A stretch of 64,000 nt of DNA from an uncultured Bacteroidales bacterium (GCA_900318265.1 ONKA01000017.1:43151-107150); one strand, 5' to 3'; positions 32,715 through 42,745 are shown, numbered from the stretch's first letter. Notes: generated from the letters alone by a model not told the origin. Translations and numbers: made by a program.

Positions 32715-33440
32715 ATGAAAAGACGTCTACTCACCTTTATCGTATGGCTCTTCTCCATGGCGGCATTCGCCCAGCAGGGCGACGTGATGCTGTGTGAGGG
32801 CTTCTACACCCCTTGGCTCGAAGAGGGCTGGGATGCAAAGGGCGACGACTGGGTTGTGTGGTATGTCTCCAACACCACTTTCGCGGGTGGCAAGTCTCAC
32901 GAGATGCAGATGTATCCCGACTTTAACTTCGAAGGTACCACCCGTCTCGTGACGCCTATCGTGGATCTGAACAAATACGATTTCATCAACTTCCAGTTCA
33001 ACCATGCCCTCGAAGCCACACAAGGCAAGATCGATGCCCGCATTGGCATCGGCATCTCGCAAAACGGTGAGGATTGGGAGAGCATCTGGGAGGACACCAT
33101 CGTGGGAAGCATCGCGCAGAGCCAGTATCTGCTTACCTTCGACATGGAGGAATGGGCTACCAAGGAGCCGCAGTTCTGCCTGTATTTCACGGGTCACGGG
33201 GCATACGTCAACAGTTGGTATATCGACAACATTTTCATCTTCGCCTCGAAGAAGAACAAGTATGGCGGCATCGACGACACCGACGAAAATGGCTTCATCG
33301 CCTCCGCGTCGCACGTCACAACCCTGAAGGGCCCCTCGGCGGGAACGATAACCCATTTCTCGAAGATGCGGAAGTCGCGTAACCGCTATGCAAGAGTGGT
33401 GGAGGGACGACAAAAGCGATGGTGGCAGTTCTGGAAATAA
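32715..33440 (+). CDS. secreted beta-sandwich protein (choice-of-anchor J-like)
   Basis: 241 residues. Signal peptide MKRRLLTFIVWLFSMAAFAQ. The mature domain runs from EGFYTPWLEEGWDAKGDDWV to SWYIDNIFIFA, the pattern of the choice-of-anchor J / MAM-like jelly roll (Trp-rich start, 'YIDNI' final strand), usually a carbohydrate or adhesion domain. The last 60 residues are basic and end in RWWQFWK, with no T9SS sorting signal. The CotH gene starts 26 bases after its stop, so they are probably co-transcribed. Confidence 0.75.
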   Translation: MKRRLLTFIVWLFSMAAFAQQGDVMLCEGFYTPWLEEGWDAKGDDWVVWYVSNTTFAGGKSHEMQMYPDFNFEGTTRLVTPIVDLNKYDFINFQFNHALEATQGKIDARIGIGISQNGEDWESIWEDTIVGSIAQSQYLLTFDMEEWATKEPQFCLYFTGHGAYVNSWYIDNIFIFASKKNKYGGIDDTDENGFIASASHVTTLKGPSAGTITHFSKMRKSRNRYARVVEGRQKRWWQFWK

Positions 33441-33466
33441 CTAACAATAACTATCTCAAACTAATC

Positions 33467-35494
33467 ATGAAGAATAGCCTTATAGCCATAATATTTGTTT
33501 TTCTGTCGATGGCGGTCACTGCCCAGACCTTCACCGACAGCAACTTGCCTATCGTGGTCATTGAGACGGATGGGGGTGCCAGCATTCCTGAGGAACCAAA
33601 AATCCTGGCCACGATGAAGATCATTTGGCATCAGGATGGTTCACGCAACTATTTGACTGACATCGACAACCCAGAATATCTCAACTATGACGGACGCATC
33701 GGTATTGAGCGACGTGGCTACTCCTCGCAGATGGTTTCGGACAAGAAGCCTTACGGCCTGACGACACTCCAAGACGACAATGTCTCCAACAACAATGTCA
33801 GCCTCTTTGGGATGCCTGCCGAAAACGACTGGATCCTCAACCCTTTGGCGTATGACCAAACCGGGATGCGCGACGTGCTGGCCTACGAGCTGTCGAACCA
33901 AATCGGCCAATATGCCTCGCGAAGCCAGTATTGCGAGGTGGTTCTCAACGGCAATTATCGTGGCCTCTATGTCTTCATGGAGAAAATCAAGGTGGACAAA
34001 AACCGTGTCGACATTGAGAAGATGGACGAGACCTGTAACCAGTCGCCCGAAGTGACCGGTGGCTACATCGTGCAGGCCAACCGTTCCGATAACGACCCCT
34101 TGGCTTGGAGCATGCAGACTTATCTTTTCAGTTGGTGGGGTCCTGTATATACGGAGTTTCTCCACCATTACCCCAAACACGAAAACATTACCAACACACA
34201 GAACGACTATATCCATGGCGTGTTCCTCGACCTTGAGTCTGTAGCTCACAGCTATAACACCGACATCACAACAGGAATCCCTTCGGTCATCGACATCCCT
34301 TCTTTCGTCGATTTCATGATCATGTCCGAGTTCACTTCCAATGTCGACGTGTATCACCTCAGCACCTTCTTCCATAAGGACCGTTGCGGCAAGCTCCGCG
34401 CCGGTCCCATCTGGGACTATAACCTTGCCTTCGGCTATGATGCCTTTGGCAACCGGAGTGGCTATGATGTATGGCAATTCGATAATCAAGACAACACAGG
34501 ACCGCGTTTTTGGAAAGACCTGTTCGACACGGATGAGTTTCGCTGCTATTTTGCCAAACGCTGGTTTGAGTTGACGGAGGAAGGTATGCCTTTGGATTAC
34601 GACCGCATCTACAACCGTATCGATGAGATTGATGCCGTCATCGCCGAGGCCATCGGTCGCGACAACCAACGCTGGAACCAGATGTCGCAACACGCACAGT
34701 ATGTGAACAACATGAAGAACTGGCTGCAGCAGCGCATCAATTGGCTGAACAGCCATATCGGCTCCACCCAAGGCTGTTCCGATGTCGACCTGCCGCCCTT
34801 GGTCATTTCTAAAATCCATTATCATCCTCAAGACTGGTGGAGCATCGACGGCGACCACCTCGAGTTCATCGAAATCACCAACAACGGCGATGCAGAGGTG
34901 GACTTGACGGGCATCTATTTCCGCGAGTTGGGTCTCACTTACCAATTTCCCGATGGTGCGCATCTTGCTGGCCGACAAGCCGTTGTGATTTGTTCCGATT
35001 CTTTGTTGTTTAGCGAATACTATCACGTAACGCCTTTTGGACAGTACATGCGCAAGCTTGACAACAAGTCAGAGAACCTCGTGCTGGTCGACGCATGGGG
35101 TAACGTCATTGACCAAGTGCATTACTCTGACAGCGAGCCTTGGCCCACGGAAGCCGACGGCAATGGGCCTTTCCTCCAACTCAAGGATTTGGACAGCGAC
35201 AATAGCTTGGCTGAGAATTGGACGATCAGCTATGATTTAACGGGCATTGAAGAAAAGCCTCAGGTGTTGACACACCTTTATCCCAATCCTACTTCGGGAA
35301 TGATACACATTGCTTTGGAAGGGAACGCTATTCATTGTCAAATTCTGGACCTAATGGGTAACACTTTGCTTGAAACATCGCCTTCAAATTCCACTTTTGA
35401 CTTGGATTTGAATGGATGGTCCTCTGGGGTGTACCTAATAAAAATACAAATAGCCGACGGAACGACGGCCTACGAAAAGGTGGTAAAACGTTGA
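33467..35494 (+). CDS. secreted CotH-type protein kinase with lamin-tail domain and T9SS signal
   Basis: 675 residues from the ATG at 33467 (MKNSLIAIIFVFLSMAVTAQ signal peptide); a longer frame upstream lacks a plausible start. A CotH-like kinase region covers about 20-430, with RRGYSSQ near the N-terminus and the metal-binding GPIWDYNLAFGYD. A lamin-tail domain follows (ISKIHYHPQDWW ... LEFIEITNNGDAEVDLTG), and the C-terminus is a type A T9SS sorting domain (HLYPNPTSGMIHI ... GVYLIKI). Predicted to be exported by the type IX system and cell-surface attached. CotH kinases phosphorylate proteins in spore coats; the substrate here is unknown. Confidence 0.85.
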   Translation: MKNSLIAIIFVFLSMAVTAQTFTDSNLPIVVIETDGGASIPEEPKILATMKIIWHQDGSRNYLTDIDNPEYLNYDGRIGIERRGYSSQMVSDKKPYGLTTLQDDNVSNNNVSLFGMPAENDWILNPLAYDQTGMRDVLAYELSNQIGQYASRSQYCEVVLNGNYRGLYVFMEKIKVDKNRVDIEKMDETCNQSPEVTGGYIVQANRSDNDPLAWSMQTYLFSWWGPVYTEFLHHYPKHENITNTQNDYIHGVFLDLESVAHSYNTDITTGIPSVIDIPSFVDFMIMSEFTSNVDVYHLSTFFHKDRCGKLRAGPIWDYNLAFGYDAFGNRSGYDVWQFDNQDNTGPRFWKDLFDTDEFRCYFAKRWFELTEEGMPLDYDRIYNRIDEIDAVIAEAIGRDNQRWNQMSQHAQYVNNMKNWLQQRINWLNSHIGSTQGCSDVDLPPLVISKIHYHPQDWWSIDGDHLEFIEITNNGDAEVDLTGIYFRELGLTYQFPDGAHLAGRQAVVICSDSLLFSEYYHVTPFGQYMRKLDNKSENLVLVDAWGNVIDQVHYSDSEPWPTEADGNGPFLQLKDLDSDNSLAENWTISYDLTGIEEKPQVLTHLYPNPTSGMIHIALEGNAIHCQILDLMGNTLLETSPSNSTFDLDLNGWSSGVYLIKIQIADGTTAYEKVVKR

Positions 35495-35502
35495 TTATTA
35501 TA

Positions 35503-37281
35503 TTACAATTCGTTGCCGAACTTAATGTCCTTCACATTAAGCTGTAGGTTGGTCTTGCCCTGCCAGGTGTTGTATTCCAGATGGTAGCAGATGCTGAAAG
35601 GCTCGCCGTCGTGGATGCGGTCGAAGAGGTCGCCCTTTTGGAAGGCGATGCCCGAGAAAGGAGCCACGCCTTGTTCGGCGTCGCCCACCTGCGATACGGT
35701 GAGTTTTAGGTGACGGTGACCGCCCACAGGACGTGAGCCACCAGCGTCGATGACGTTGTCAGTCCAAAACACGGGCGCCATGTTGCCCGGACCGAAGGGC
35801 GCAAACTGGTTGAGGATGCGCATGAACTTGGGCGTGATGTCAGCAAACTTGATCTTCAAGTCCACCTCAAGTTCGGGCACGAAGTCCTCGTCGACGAGGT
35901 GCTCGCTGACGTAGGCCTCGAAGCGGCGGCGGAACTCGGGCAGGTTCTCGGGCTTCATCGACAGGCCTGCGGCATATTTGTGGCCACCGAAGTGTTCGAG
36001 CAAGTCGGAGCAGTGGTCGATGGCGTCGTAAATATCGAAGCTCTTGATGGAGCGTGCCGAGCCTGTGACCAGGCCGTTGGCACGGGTCAGGACGATGGTG
36101 GGACGGTAATAGTAATCGGTGAGGCGCGAGGCCACGATGCCGATGACGCCACGGTGCCAGCGTTCGTTGAAGACCACGGTGCTCTTGGCGTCTTTCAGTT
36201 CCTGGTCGGCGTCGATCATGCCGAGGGCTTCCTCGGTGATGCGGTTGTCGAACTCGCGGCGTTCGTCGTTGAGGTCGTTGATGGAGGCGGCCAGTTTCTC
36301 GGCGTGTTCCTTCTTGTCGGCGATGAGCAGGCGCACCGAGTCGGAGGCCTTGGCGATACGTCCGGCAGCATTGATACGCGGGCCGATGAGGAAGACCAAG
36401 TCGCTGATGGTCAGCTCTCTGGTGAGCACGTTTTCGTCTTCGTCGAGTTGATCTTCGTCGCGACGGTAGATGTTGGCGTGTTGCAGGATGGCCTCAATGC
36501 CCGGACGGGGTTTCTTGTTGAGTTGCTTCAAGCCGAAGTGGGCCAGCACACGGTTTTCGCCCGTGATGGGCACGATGTCGGCGGCGATACTCACGGCCAA
36601 GAAGTCGAGCAGCTCATACACTTGCTCGATGGTGCCCAGACCTTTCATTGATAAGGCGGTGACCAGCTTAAAGCCCACGCCGCAGCCCGAGAGCTCGTCG
36701 TAGGGATAGTTGCAGTCGGGGCGCTTGGCATCGAGCACAGCCACGGCGTTCGGGATGACATCGCCGGCACGGTGGTGGTCGCAGATGATGAAGTCGACGC
36801 CTTTGGCGTTGGCGTATTCGATGCGTTCCACGGCCTTGATGCCGCAGTCGAGGGCGATGACCAGTTTAAAGCCGTTGTCAGCCGCATAGTCGATGCCTTT
36901 GTAGGAGATGCCATAGCCTTCCTCGTAGCGGTCGGGGATGTAGAACTCGATCTTTTTCTTCTTGAAGAAGGGCTTCAAGTAGGTGTAGACCACCGCCACG
37001 GCCGTGGTGCCGTCCACGTCGTAGTCGCCGTAGATCAGCACTTTCTCGCCCTCTTTGATGGCGCGAAGCACGCGCTCGACGGCCTTGTCCATGTCCTTCA
37101 TGAGGAAGGGATCATGGAGTTGGGAGAGGGAGGGACGGAAGAAAGTTTTGGCCTCTTCGTAGTTGGTAATTCCGCGTTGGACAAGCAAAGTGGCAAGGTT
37201 CTCGTCGATATTGAGCACCTTGACAATCTCGGCAACCTGTTGGTTGTCAACCGATTCATGTAAAATCCACTTTGTTTCCAT
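35503..37281 (-). CDS. recJ: RecJ single-strand 5'-3' exonuclease
   Basis: 592 residues, normal for RecJ. DHH-family motifs: YGDYDVDGTTA (motif I), CDHHRAG (motif III, the DHH), and a DHHA1-type C-terminal domain (EHFGGHKYAAGLSM). It degrades 5' ends of single strands in repair and recombination. The gene converges with the CotH gene, whose stop is 8 bases away. The 262-base gap to purH is AT-rich and holds only promoter-like sequence. Confidence 0.93.
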   Translation of the reverse strand: METKWILHESVDNQQVAEIVKVLNIDENLATLLVQRGITNYEEAKTFFRPSLSQLHDPFLMKDMDKAVERVLRAIKEGEKVLIYGDYDVDGTTAVAVVYTYLKPFFKKKKIEFYIPDRYEEGYGISYKGIDYAADNGFKLVIALDCGIKAVERIEYANAKGVDFIICDHHRAGDVIPNAVAVLDAKRPDCNYPYDELSGCGVGFKLVTALSMKGLGTIEQVYELLDFLAVSIAADIVPITGENRVLAHFGLKQLNKKPRPGIEAILQHANIYRRDEDQLDEDENVLTRELTISDLVFLIGPRINAAGRIAKASDSVRLLIADKKEHAEKLAASINDLNDERREFDNRITEEALGMIDADQELKDAKSTVVFNERWHRGVIGIVASRLTDYYYRPTIVLTRANGLVTGSARSIKSFDIYDAIDHCSDLLEHFGGHKYAAGLSMKPENLPEFRRRFEAYVSEHLVDEDFVPELEVDLKIKFADITPKFMRILNQFAPFGPGNMAPVFWTDNVIDAGGSRPVGGHRHLKLTVSQVGDAEQGVAPFSGIAFQKGDLFDRIHDGEPFSICYHLEYNTWQGKTNLQLNVKDIKFGNEL

Positions 37282-37543
37282 CCAAGTAGTTTTGAATCGG
37301 TAAAAATAATAAGAAAAACAATACGGAAAACGGGAATTTGTAGTTTATACTCAACTTTTCTTTTATAATATTCATTTTCAGCAGATTATTTTTTTGCCTT
37401 TTTGTTCTATTCTACATAACATTTCGTTTTTCAAAAGGTCGGGAATTGTTGAAAAATATGTTCAAAAAAAATGCTTTTGGCTCTTGCGCGGTGTGCATAT
37501 TTTTGATATTCTTGCAGTTTAAAATCACCTAAACTTTCTACCC

Positions 37544-39061
37544 TTGAAAAAGATTAAAACTGCTTTAATATCAGTATTTTATAAAACGGGCATCGACACC
37601 ATCGTCGACTTGTTGAAGCAAAATGGCGTACAGATATACTCCACGGGAGGCACGTACGATTTCATCAAGCCGCTCGACCCCTCAGTGAAGACCGTCGAGT
37701 CGCTCACGGGCTATCCGTCCATTTTGGGCGGTCGCGTGAAGACTTTGCACCCCAAGGTATTTGGTGGCATTCTAGGTCGCACCCAGCTTGAATCGGACCA
37801 AAAGGAGATGCAGGAATATGACATCCCGCCTTTCGACCTTGTCATTGTCGACCTCTATCCCTTCGAGGAGACTGTGGCCAGCACCGACGACGCCAGCAAG
37901 ATCATCGAGAAGATCGACATTGGCGGCATCTCGCTCATTCGCGCTGGTGCAAAGAACTTCAACGACGTGCTCATCGTGCCCTCACAAAAATACTACGGAG
38001 AACTCATCCAGCTGCTCAAAGACCAGCAGGGTGAGACCTCTATCGACGACCGCCGTCGTTTTGCGGCCTACGCCTTTGGCGTGAGTTCGCATTACGACAG
38101 CGCCATCATGAATTGGTTTGTGAAAGATGACGACAACAAGCCGCTGCGTATCACCGAAGAGGAAGGCACCACTTTGCGTTACGGCGAGAACCCGCACCAG
38201 AAAGGCACTTTCTATGGCGACTTGGATGCCATGTTCGAGAAACTGCACGGCAAAGAGTTGTCGTACAACAACTTGCTTGACCTCGATGCGGGTCTCAACC
38301 TCATCCGTGAGTTTGACGAGCCCACTTTCGCCATCCTCAAGCACAACAACCCCTGCGGTTTGGCCTGTCGCCCGACCGTCAAGGAGGCATACGTCGACGC
38401 ATTGGCTGGCGACCCAGTGTCGGCCTTCGGCGGCGTGCTGGTGTGCAATCGCCCCATCGACCTCGAAGCTGTCGAGGAAATCAACAAGCTCTTCATCGAA
38501 GTCATCGTGGCACCCATGTATGAAGACGGTGTACTCGACCTGCTCTTCTCGAAGAAGAACCGCGTCGTGTTGCGCCTGAAAGCCGACCAATACAGACCCC
38601 AGACGGTGAAGACTGCCCTGAACGGCTACCTCGTGCAGGATCGCGACCTCCACACGGAGAGCGCCGCTGACTTCAAGGTCATCACCGAGAAGGCACCTAC
38701 GGCTGCTGAGGTTGAAGACATGGTCTTCGCCAACAAGATTGTGAAGCACAGCCGCAGCAACGCCATCGTCCTCGCCAAAGGCAAGCAACTCTTTGCCTCG
38801 GGCATCGGGCAGACCTCGCGTGTCGACGCCCTGCGCCAAGCCATCGAGAAGGCCCGTTCGTTCGACTTCGACCTCAAAGGTGCCGTCTTGGCCTCCGATG
38901 CTTTCTTCCCCTTCAAGGACTGCGTTGAGCTGGCCCACGAGGCCGGCATCAGCGCCATCGTGCAACCTGGCGGCTCCGTCCGCGACCAGGAATCCATCGA
39001 CTGCTGCAACGAACATGGCATCGGCATGGTGTTTACTGGATATAGACATTTTAGACATTAA
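37544..39061 (+). CDS. purH: PurH, bifunctional AICAR transformylase / IMP cyclohydrolase
   Basis: 505 residues, last two steps of IMP synthesis. The N-terminal IMP cyclohydrolase (MGS-fold) begins KKIKTALISVFYKTGIDTIV, and the transformylase part contains LRYGENPHQKGTFY, FAILKHNNPCGLA and the C-terminal KHSRSNAIVLAK. The start is TTG at 37544: no in-frame ATG exists before residue 89, and the TTG gives the normal PurH N-terminus. It is followed by the mreBCD genes after a REP element. Confidence 0.95.
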   Translation: MKKIKTALISVFYKTGIDTIVDLLKQNGVQIYSTGGTYDFIKPLDPSVKTVESLTGYPSILGGRVKTLHPKVFGGILGRTQLESDQKEMQEYDIPPFDLVIVDLYPFEETVASTDDASKIIEKIDIGGISLIRAGAKNFNDVLIVPSQKYYGELIQLLKDQQGETSIDDRRRFAAYAFGVSSHYDSAIMNWFVKDDDNKPLRITEEEGTTLRYGENPHQKGTFYGDLDAMFEKLHGKELSYNNLLDLDAGLNLIREFDEPTFAILKHNNPCGLACRPTVKEAYVDALAGDPVSAFGGVLVCNRPIDLEAVEEINKLFIEVIVAPMYEDGVLDLLFSKKNRVVLRLKADQYRPQTVKTALNGYLVQDRDLHTESAADFKVITEKAPTAAEVEDMVFANKIVKHSRSNAIVLAKGKQLFASGIGQTSRVDALRQAIEKARSFDFDLKGAVLASDAFFPFKDCVELAHEAGISAIVQPGGSVRDQESIDCCNEHGIGMVFTGYRHFRH

Positions 39062-39070
39062 CGAATGGTG

Positions 39071-39100
39071 GTACAGACGGTGCATGCACCGTCTCTACAA
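39071..39100. repeat. REP-like palindrome, family GTAGAGACGGTGC
   Basis: AGACGGTGCATGCACCGTCT (39075-39094) is a perfect 20-bp palindrome flanked by GTAC/CTAC. Related in form to the elements at 44266 and 52253. Confidence 0.85.
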
Positions 39101-39106
39101 AGGAAC

Positions 39107-39146
39107 AATTAACTGACAACTGAACAACTGACAACTAACAACTGAA
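39107..39146 (+). repeat. simple tandem repeat before mreB
   Basis: Four imperfect copies of AACTGACAACT-like units lie between the REP element and the mreB ATG at 39150. The variable number of such units could affect spacing in the leader. Confidence 0.6.
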
Positions 39147-39149
39147 AAA

Positions 39150-40172
39150 ATGGGAGCATTTTCATTCCTCAACAAAGAAATCGCTATTGACCTTGGTACG
39201 GCCAACACGATCATCATATACAACGACAAGGTAGTCGTTGACGAGCCCTCCATTGTGGCCCTGCAGCGCGACACGAAGAAAATCATCGCCGTCGGCAAGC
39301 GCGCCATGATGATGCACGGCAAGACCCACGAGAACATCAAGACCATCCGCCCGCTGCGTGACGGCGTCATCGCCGACTTCCAAGCCGCAGAATACATGAT
39401 GCGCGAGATGATCAAGATGATCAATTTCAAGAATACCCTGTTCCCGCCCAGCCTGAAGATGGTTATTTGCATCCCTTCGGGTATCACTGAGGTGGAGGAG
39501 CGCGCCGTGAAGGACTCCGCTGAGCAGGCTGGCGCCAAGGAAGTGCGTCTGATCCACGAGCCTATGGCTGCCGCCATCGGTATCGGCATCGACGTGCTTG
39601 AGCCGACAGGTAACATGATCATCGACATCGGTGGCGGTACCTCCGAAATCGCCGTCATCGCTTTGGGTGGCATCGTCAACAACAAGTCCATCCGTATCGC
39701 TGGTGACGACTTCACTGCCGACATCGAAGAGTATATGCGCAAGCAGCACAACATCATCGTGGGTGAGCGCACCGCCGAACGCATCAAGATCGAAGTGGGT
39801 GCCGCCATCCCGCAACTCGACAATCCGCCTGATGACTATGCCGTGCAAGGTCGTGACATGCTGACGGGTATCCCGAAGGAGATCCGCGTCAATTATGCCG
39901 AGATCGCCCATTGCCTCGACAAGAGCATCATGAAGATTGAGACCGCTGTGCTGAACGCCTTGGAGCAGACCCCGCCCGAGCTGTCGGCTGATATCTACCG
40001 CACGGGTATCTACCTCACCGGTGGTGGTGCCTTGCTGCGTGGCCTCGACAAGCGTCTCAACGCCAAGACCAAACTGCCTATCCACGTGGCCGAAGACCCG
40101 TTGCGTGCCGTCGCCCGTGGCACTGGCATTGCCCTGAAGAACTTCGACAGATTCACCTTCTTGATCAAATAA
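39150..40172 (+). CDS. mreB: MreB, actin-like shape-determining protein
   Basis: 340 residues. Actin-type nucleotide motifs: IAIDLGTANTIIIY (phosphate 1), IDIGGGTSEIAVIALGG (phosphate 2) and YLTGGGALLRGLDK (adenosine). MreB forms membrane-bound filaments that direct lateral wall synthesis, so the cell is probably rod-shaped. First of mreB-mreC-mreD; separated from mreC by a REP-like repeat. Confidence 0.97.
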   Translation: MGAFSFLNKEIAIDLGTANTIIIYNDKVVVDEPSIVALQRDTKKIIAVGKRAMMMHGKTHENIKTIRPLRDGVIADFQAAEYMMREMIKMINFKNTLFPPSLKMVICIPSGITEVEERAVKDSAEQAGAKEVRLIHEPMAAAIGIGIDVLEPTGNMIIDIGGGTSEIAVIALGGIVNNKSIRIAGDDFTADIEEYMRKQHNIIVGERTAERIKIEVGAAIPQLDNPPDDYAVQGRDMLTGIPKEIRVNYAEIAHCLDKSIMKIETAVLNALEQTPPELSADIYRTGIYLTGGGALLRGLDKRLNAKTKLPIHVAEDPLRAVARGTGIALKNFDRFTFLIK

Positions 40173-40270
40173 ATGCTGAATGATGAATGCGGAATGCTGA
40201 ATGGTGTTGTATCACGACATTGACTTCGTCGAATCATCGATTTCTGCATTCCACATTCCGCATTCCGAAT
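40172..40270. repeat. REP-like inverted repeat, family TGCTGAATG
   Basis: AATGCTGAATGATGAATGCG... (40172-40203) and the complementary TTCTGCATTCCACATTCCGC... (40241-40270) frame 40 bases. The same unit frames elements at 48563 and 59301. It occupies nearly the whole mreB-mreC gap. Confidence 0.85.
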
Positions 40271-40277
40271 TAAAGAA

Positions 40278-41093
40278 ATGAACAATCTTCGGCGTTTCAT
40301 TCTGAAATATCACTTCGTCATCTTGTTCATCCTGCTCGAGGTGATTTCCATCTTGTTGCTCGCCAACAGCCAACGCTTTCACCGCAACCGCTTGGTGAAC
40401 ACCACCAACGATGCCGTGGGCAAGGTCTATGAGTGGAGCAGCGAGGTGAGTAACTATTTCCGTCTCAACAATGCCAACAAGCAACTGGCCGAAGAGAACG
40501 CCATGCTCCGCCAACAGCTGTCGGTGGTTTACGACACTACAACCTGCACCTACGACATCACCAAAGGCGACACCTTATTTAAATATATCCCTGCCCAGGT
40601 TGTCAACAACAGTACCAACCAGGTCAACAACTACATTATCATCAACAAGGGTTCGCTTGATGGCATTGAGCGCGACATGAGCGTCATCTCCACCGATGGC
40701 ATCGTGGGTGTGGTCACCGACGTGAGCCGCCATTATGCCTCCATCATGAGCTTGCTCCACAGCAAGTGTGTCGTGGGCGTGCGCATCAAGCAGAGCCAGG
40801 AGTTGGCCAGCTTGAAGTGGGAGACCAACAACTACCGCTACGGCATGGTGGAGGATATCCCCACGCACATCCTCTTGGAGAAGGGTGACACCATCTTGAC
40901 CAGTTCCCATTCCTATATCTTCCCTGAAGACCTGATGGTGGGTACGGTGGAGGAGTTCTATCCCACCGCCGTCGATGCCTTGAACAAGGCCAAGGTCAGG
41001 TTTGCAACTGACTTTGCTACGTTGAGGCATGTCTATGTGATTAAAGATTTGCACAAACCCGAGCTCGATTCGCTCAAAGCCAGACTCCAATGA
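40278..41093 (+). CDS. mreC: MreC, rod-shape-determining protein
   Basis: 271 residues. One N-terminal membrane helix (FVILFILLEVISILLLA), a coiled coil (ANKQLAEENAMLRQQLSVVY), and two beta domains with the MreC pattern NNYIIINKGSLDGIERDMSV and GIVGVVTDVSRHYA. It links MreB to periplasmic cell wall synthesis. mreD starts 1 base after its stop. Confidence 0.92.
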   Translation: MNNLRRFILKYHFVILFILLEVISILLLANSQRFHRNRLVNTTNDAVGKVYEWSSEVSNYFRLNNANKQLAEENAMLRQQLSVVYDTTTCTYDITKGDTLFKYIPAQVVNNSTNQVNNYIIINKGSLDGIERDMSVISTDGIVGVVTDVSRHYASIMSLLHSKCVVGVRIKQSQELASLKWETNNYRYGMVEDIPTHILLEKGDTILTSSHSYIFPEDLMVGTVEEFYPTAVDALNKAKVRFATDFATLRHVYVIKDLHKPELDSLKARLQ

Positions 41094-41094
41094 T

Positions 41095-41610
41095 ATGAAC
41101 AAGACCGTGCTACAAATCATCCGTTTCGTCGTGCTCGTGCTCCTGCAGGTGCTGGTCATCAACCACATCCGCCTTGGAGGGTATGTGCATCCTTATATTT
41201 ATTTGGTTTTCGTCATGCTGTTGCCCTTTAGCACTCCAAAATGGCAATTGTTGGTTTTGGGTTTTGCTCTAGGGCTGACCGTAGATTTGTTTACGGGTAC
41301 ACCTGGCCTTCACGCTGGCGCCACCACTTTGATGGCGTTTAGTCGTCCGTCCATCATCAAGTTGATTTCGGGCAACCAGAAATTCGAAAACATCACCGAG
41401 CCCAATATCGGTCAGTTGGGCGGGCTTTGGTTCTTCCGTTATACGCTGTTCTTGGTGCTCATCCACCATTTTGCGCTGTTTTTCCTTGAGTCGTTTAGTT
41501 TCAGGCTCTTCGGACAGGTCTTATTACGCATCCTGCTCAGCGTCCCCGTTTCCATCTTCCTTATCATGATGATCATGTTCATCTTTAAATCGGAAAAGAA
41601 AAGAGAATAA
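41095..41610 (+). CDS. mreD: MreD, rod-shape-determining membrane protein
   Basis: 171 residues with about five membrane segments (LVLLQVLVINHIRLGG; VFVMLLPFSTP; LLVLGFALGLTVDLFTGTPG; and two near the C-terminus). The LTVDLFTGTPGLHAG stretch is typical. It follows mreC directly. In many Bacteroidetes mrdA (PBP2) and rodA follow mreD; here thioredoxin lipoprotein genes follow instead. Confidence 0.88.
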   Translation: MNKTVLQIIRFVVLVLLQVLVINHIRLGGYVHPYIYLVFVMLLPFSTPKWQLLVLGFALGLTVDLFTGTPGLHAGATTLMAFSRPSIIKLISGNQKFENITEPNIGQLGGLWFFRYTLFLVLIHHFALFFLESFSFRLFGQVLLRILLSVPVSIFLIMMIMFIFKSEKKRE

Positions 41611-41629
41611 TATAAATAAATGATTTACA

Positions 41630-42721
41630 ATGAGAAAAAACTTGTTATTTCTGATTACACTCGCGTTTGGTTTGACCGCCTGCAACGAGAGTGCCGATAG
41701 CTTTAAGGTCAATGTCAGCTTGGCCAATGCCAATGCAAAAACCGTTTATTTGCAGAAGTTTGTTGACAACGAACCTATCATTATCGACTCTGCTGTCGTC
41801 AACAACGACCAAGCCGTGTTGACAGCACCCCTCGACAACCCGCAGATTCTTTATGCCTTGAAGGTGAAAGGCAGAAAAGGCTCGATGCCGTTCTTTGCCG
41901 ACAACAAGGACGTTGTGTTTGTGGGCGATATGGACAATCCGCAAGACGTGGAAATCATGGCTTCGGAAACCCAAGCCGAGTTGGATGCCTACAACAAGCA
42001 GGTGAGCCAATACGACAAGCAAATCACGGAGCTTTATATCGCGATGCAGCAGGCCTTTAACAACGAAGACTCAATCCTCCAAGTGGACTCACTCAACAAG
42101 GTTGGCACTGCGCTGATGGAGCAGCAGGACAATTTCCGCGACGATTACATCAAGGCCCACCCCGAGAGCTTCGTTGCGCATTACATCCTCGATGGCGTGA
42201 AGCAGGACTATCCTGTCGACCAGCTGAAGGAAATGGTGGGTGCTTTCACCACCGAATCCATCTATCGCGATCACCTCAATGAATACATCGCCTCACAGGA
42301 ACGCTTGGAGATAGGTCAGCCTTTCATCGACTTCACCTTGTCGACCAAGGCCGGCGAGAAGGTCAGTCTTGCCGAGGTCATTGCCAAAAACAAGATCACG
42401 ATGGTTGACTTCTGGGCTTCTTGGTGCGGTCCTTGCCGTCATGAAAACCCCGTTGTGAAAGCCGCATACGAGAAATTCCATGAGCTTGGTTTCGATGTCC
42501 TCAGCGTCAGTGTCGACCAAGACGAAGCCGCTTGGCTGAAAGCCGTCGAAGAAGACGAATTGCCTTGGACGCAGGTGCGCGACAGCGAAAACAAAGCCAG
42601 CCAAGACTATATGATTTATTATATCCCTGCCAATTTCCTCTATGACCAGACGGGCACCATGGTGGCCAAAGGCTTGAGAGGCGAGGACTTGGAGGCGAAA
42701 TTGTCTGAACTATTGAAATAA
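41630..42721 (+). CDS. DUF4369-thioredoxin lipoprotein 1 (CGPC)
   Basis: 363 residues. Lipoprotein signal MRKNLLFLITLAFGLTAC (lipobox LTAC), an N-terminal DUF4369-like beta domain (FKVNVSLANANAKTVYLQKF), a helical linker, and a C-terminal TlpA/AhpC-type thioredoxin domain with WASWCGPCRHENP (CGPC redox site). Periplasmic disulfide reductant, probably with a role in electron delivery or in envelope protein folding. Begins 19 bases after mreD. A paralogue follows at 42887. Confidence 0.88.
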   Translation: MRKNLLFLITLAFGLTACNESADSFKVNVSLANANAKTVYLQKFVDNEPIIIDSAVVNNDQAVLTAPLDNPQILYALKVKGRKGSMPFFADNKDVVFVGDMDNPQDVEIMASETQAELDAYNKQVSQYDKQITELYIAMQQAFNNEDSILQVDSLNKVGTALMEQQDNFRDDYIKAHPESFVAHYILDGVKQDYPVDQLKEMVGAFTTESIYRDHLNEYIASQERLEIGQPFIDFTLSTKAGEKVSLAEVIAKNKITMVDFWASWCGPCRHENPVVKAAYEKFHELGFDVLSVSVDQDEAAWLKAVEEDELPWTQVRDSENKASQDYMIYYIPANFLYDQTGTMVAKGLRGEDLEAKLSELLK

Positions 42722-42745
42722 GAAAGGGACAAAAGACCTTCAGCC

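Noticed and set aside
37446-37475. Possible further special promoter (TTGTTGAAAA)
   Set aside because: The -35 part is similar but no CTATA follows at 15 bases. The sequences at 9745, 5205 and 52279 fail for the same reason.
37982-39085. Minus-strand open frame of 367 codons opposite purH
   Set aside because: Shadow of purH; no start context or domain. Similar shadows opposite the CotH gene, topA, sbcC and the RND permease were left out for the same reason.
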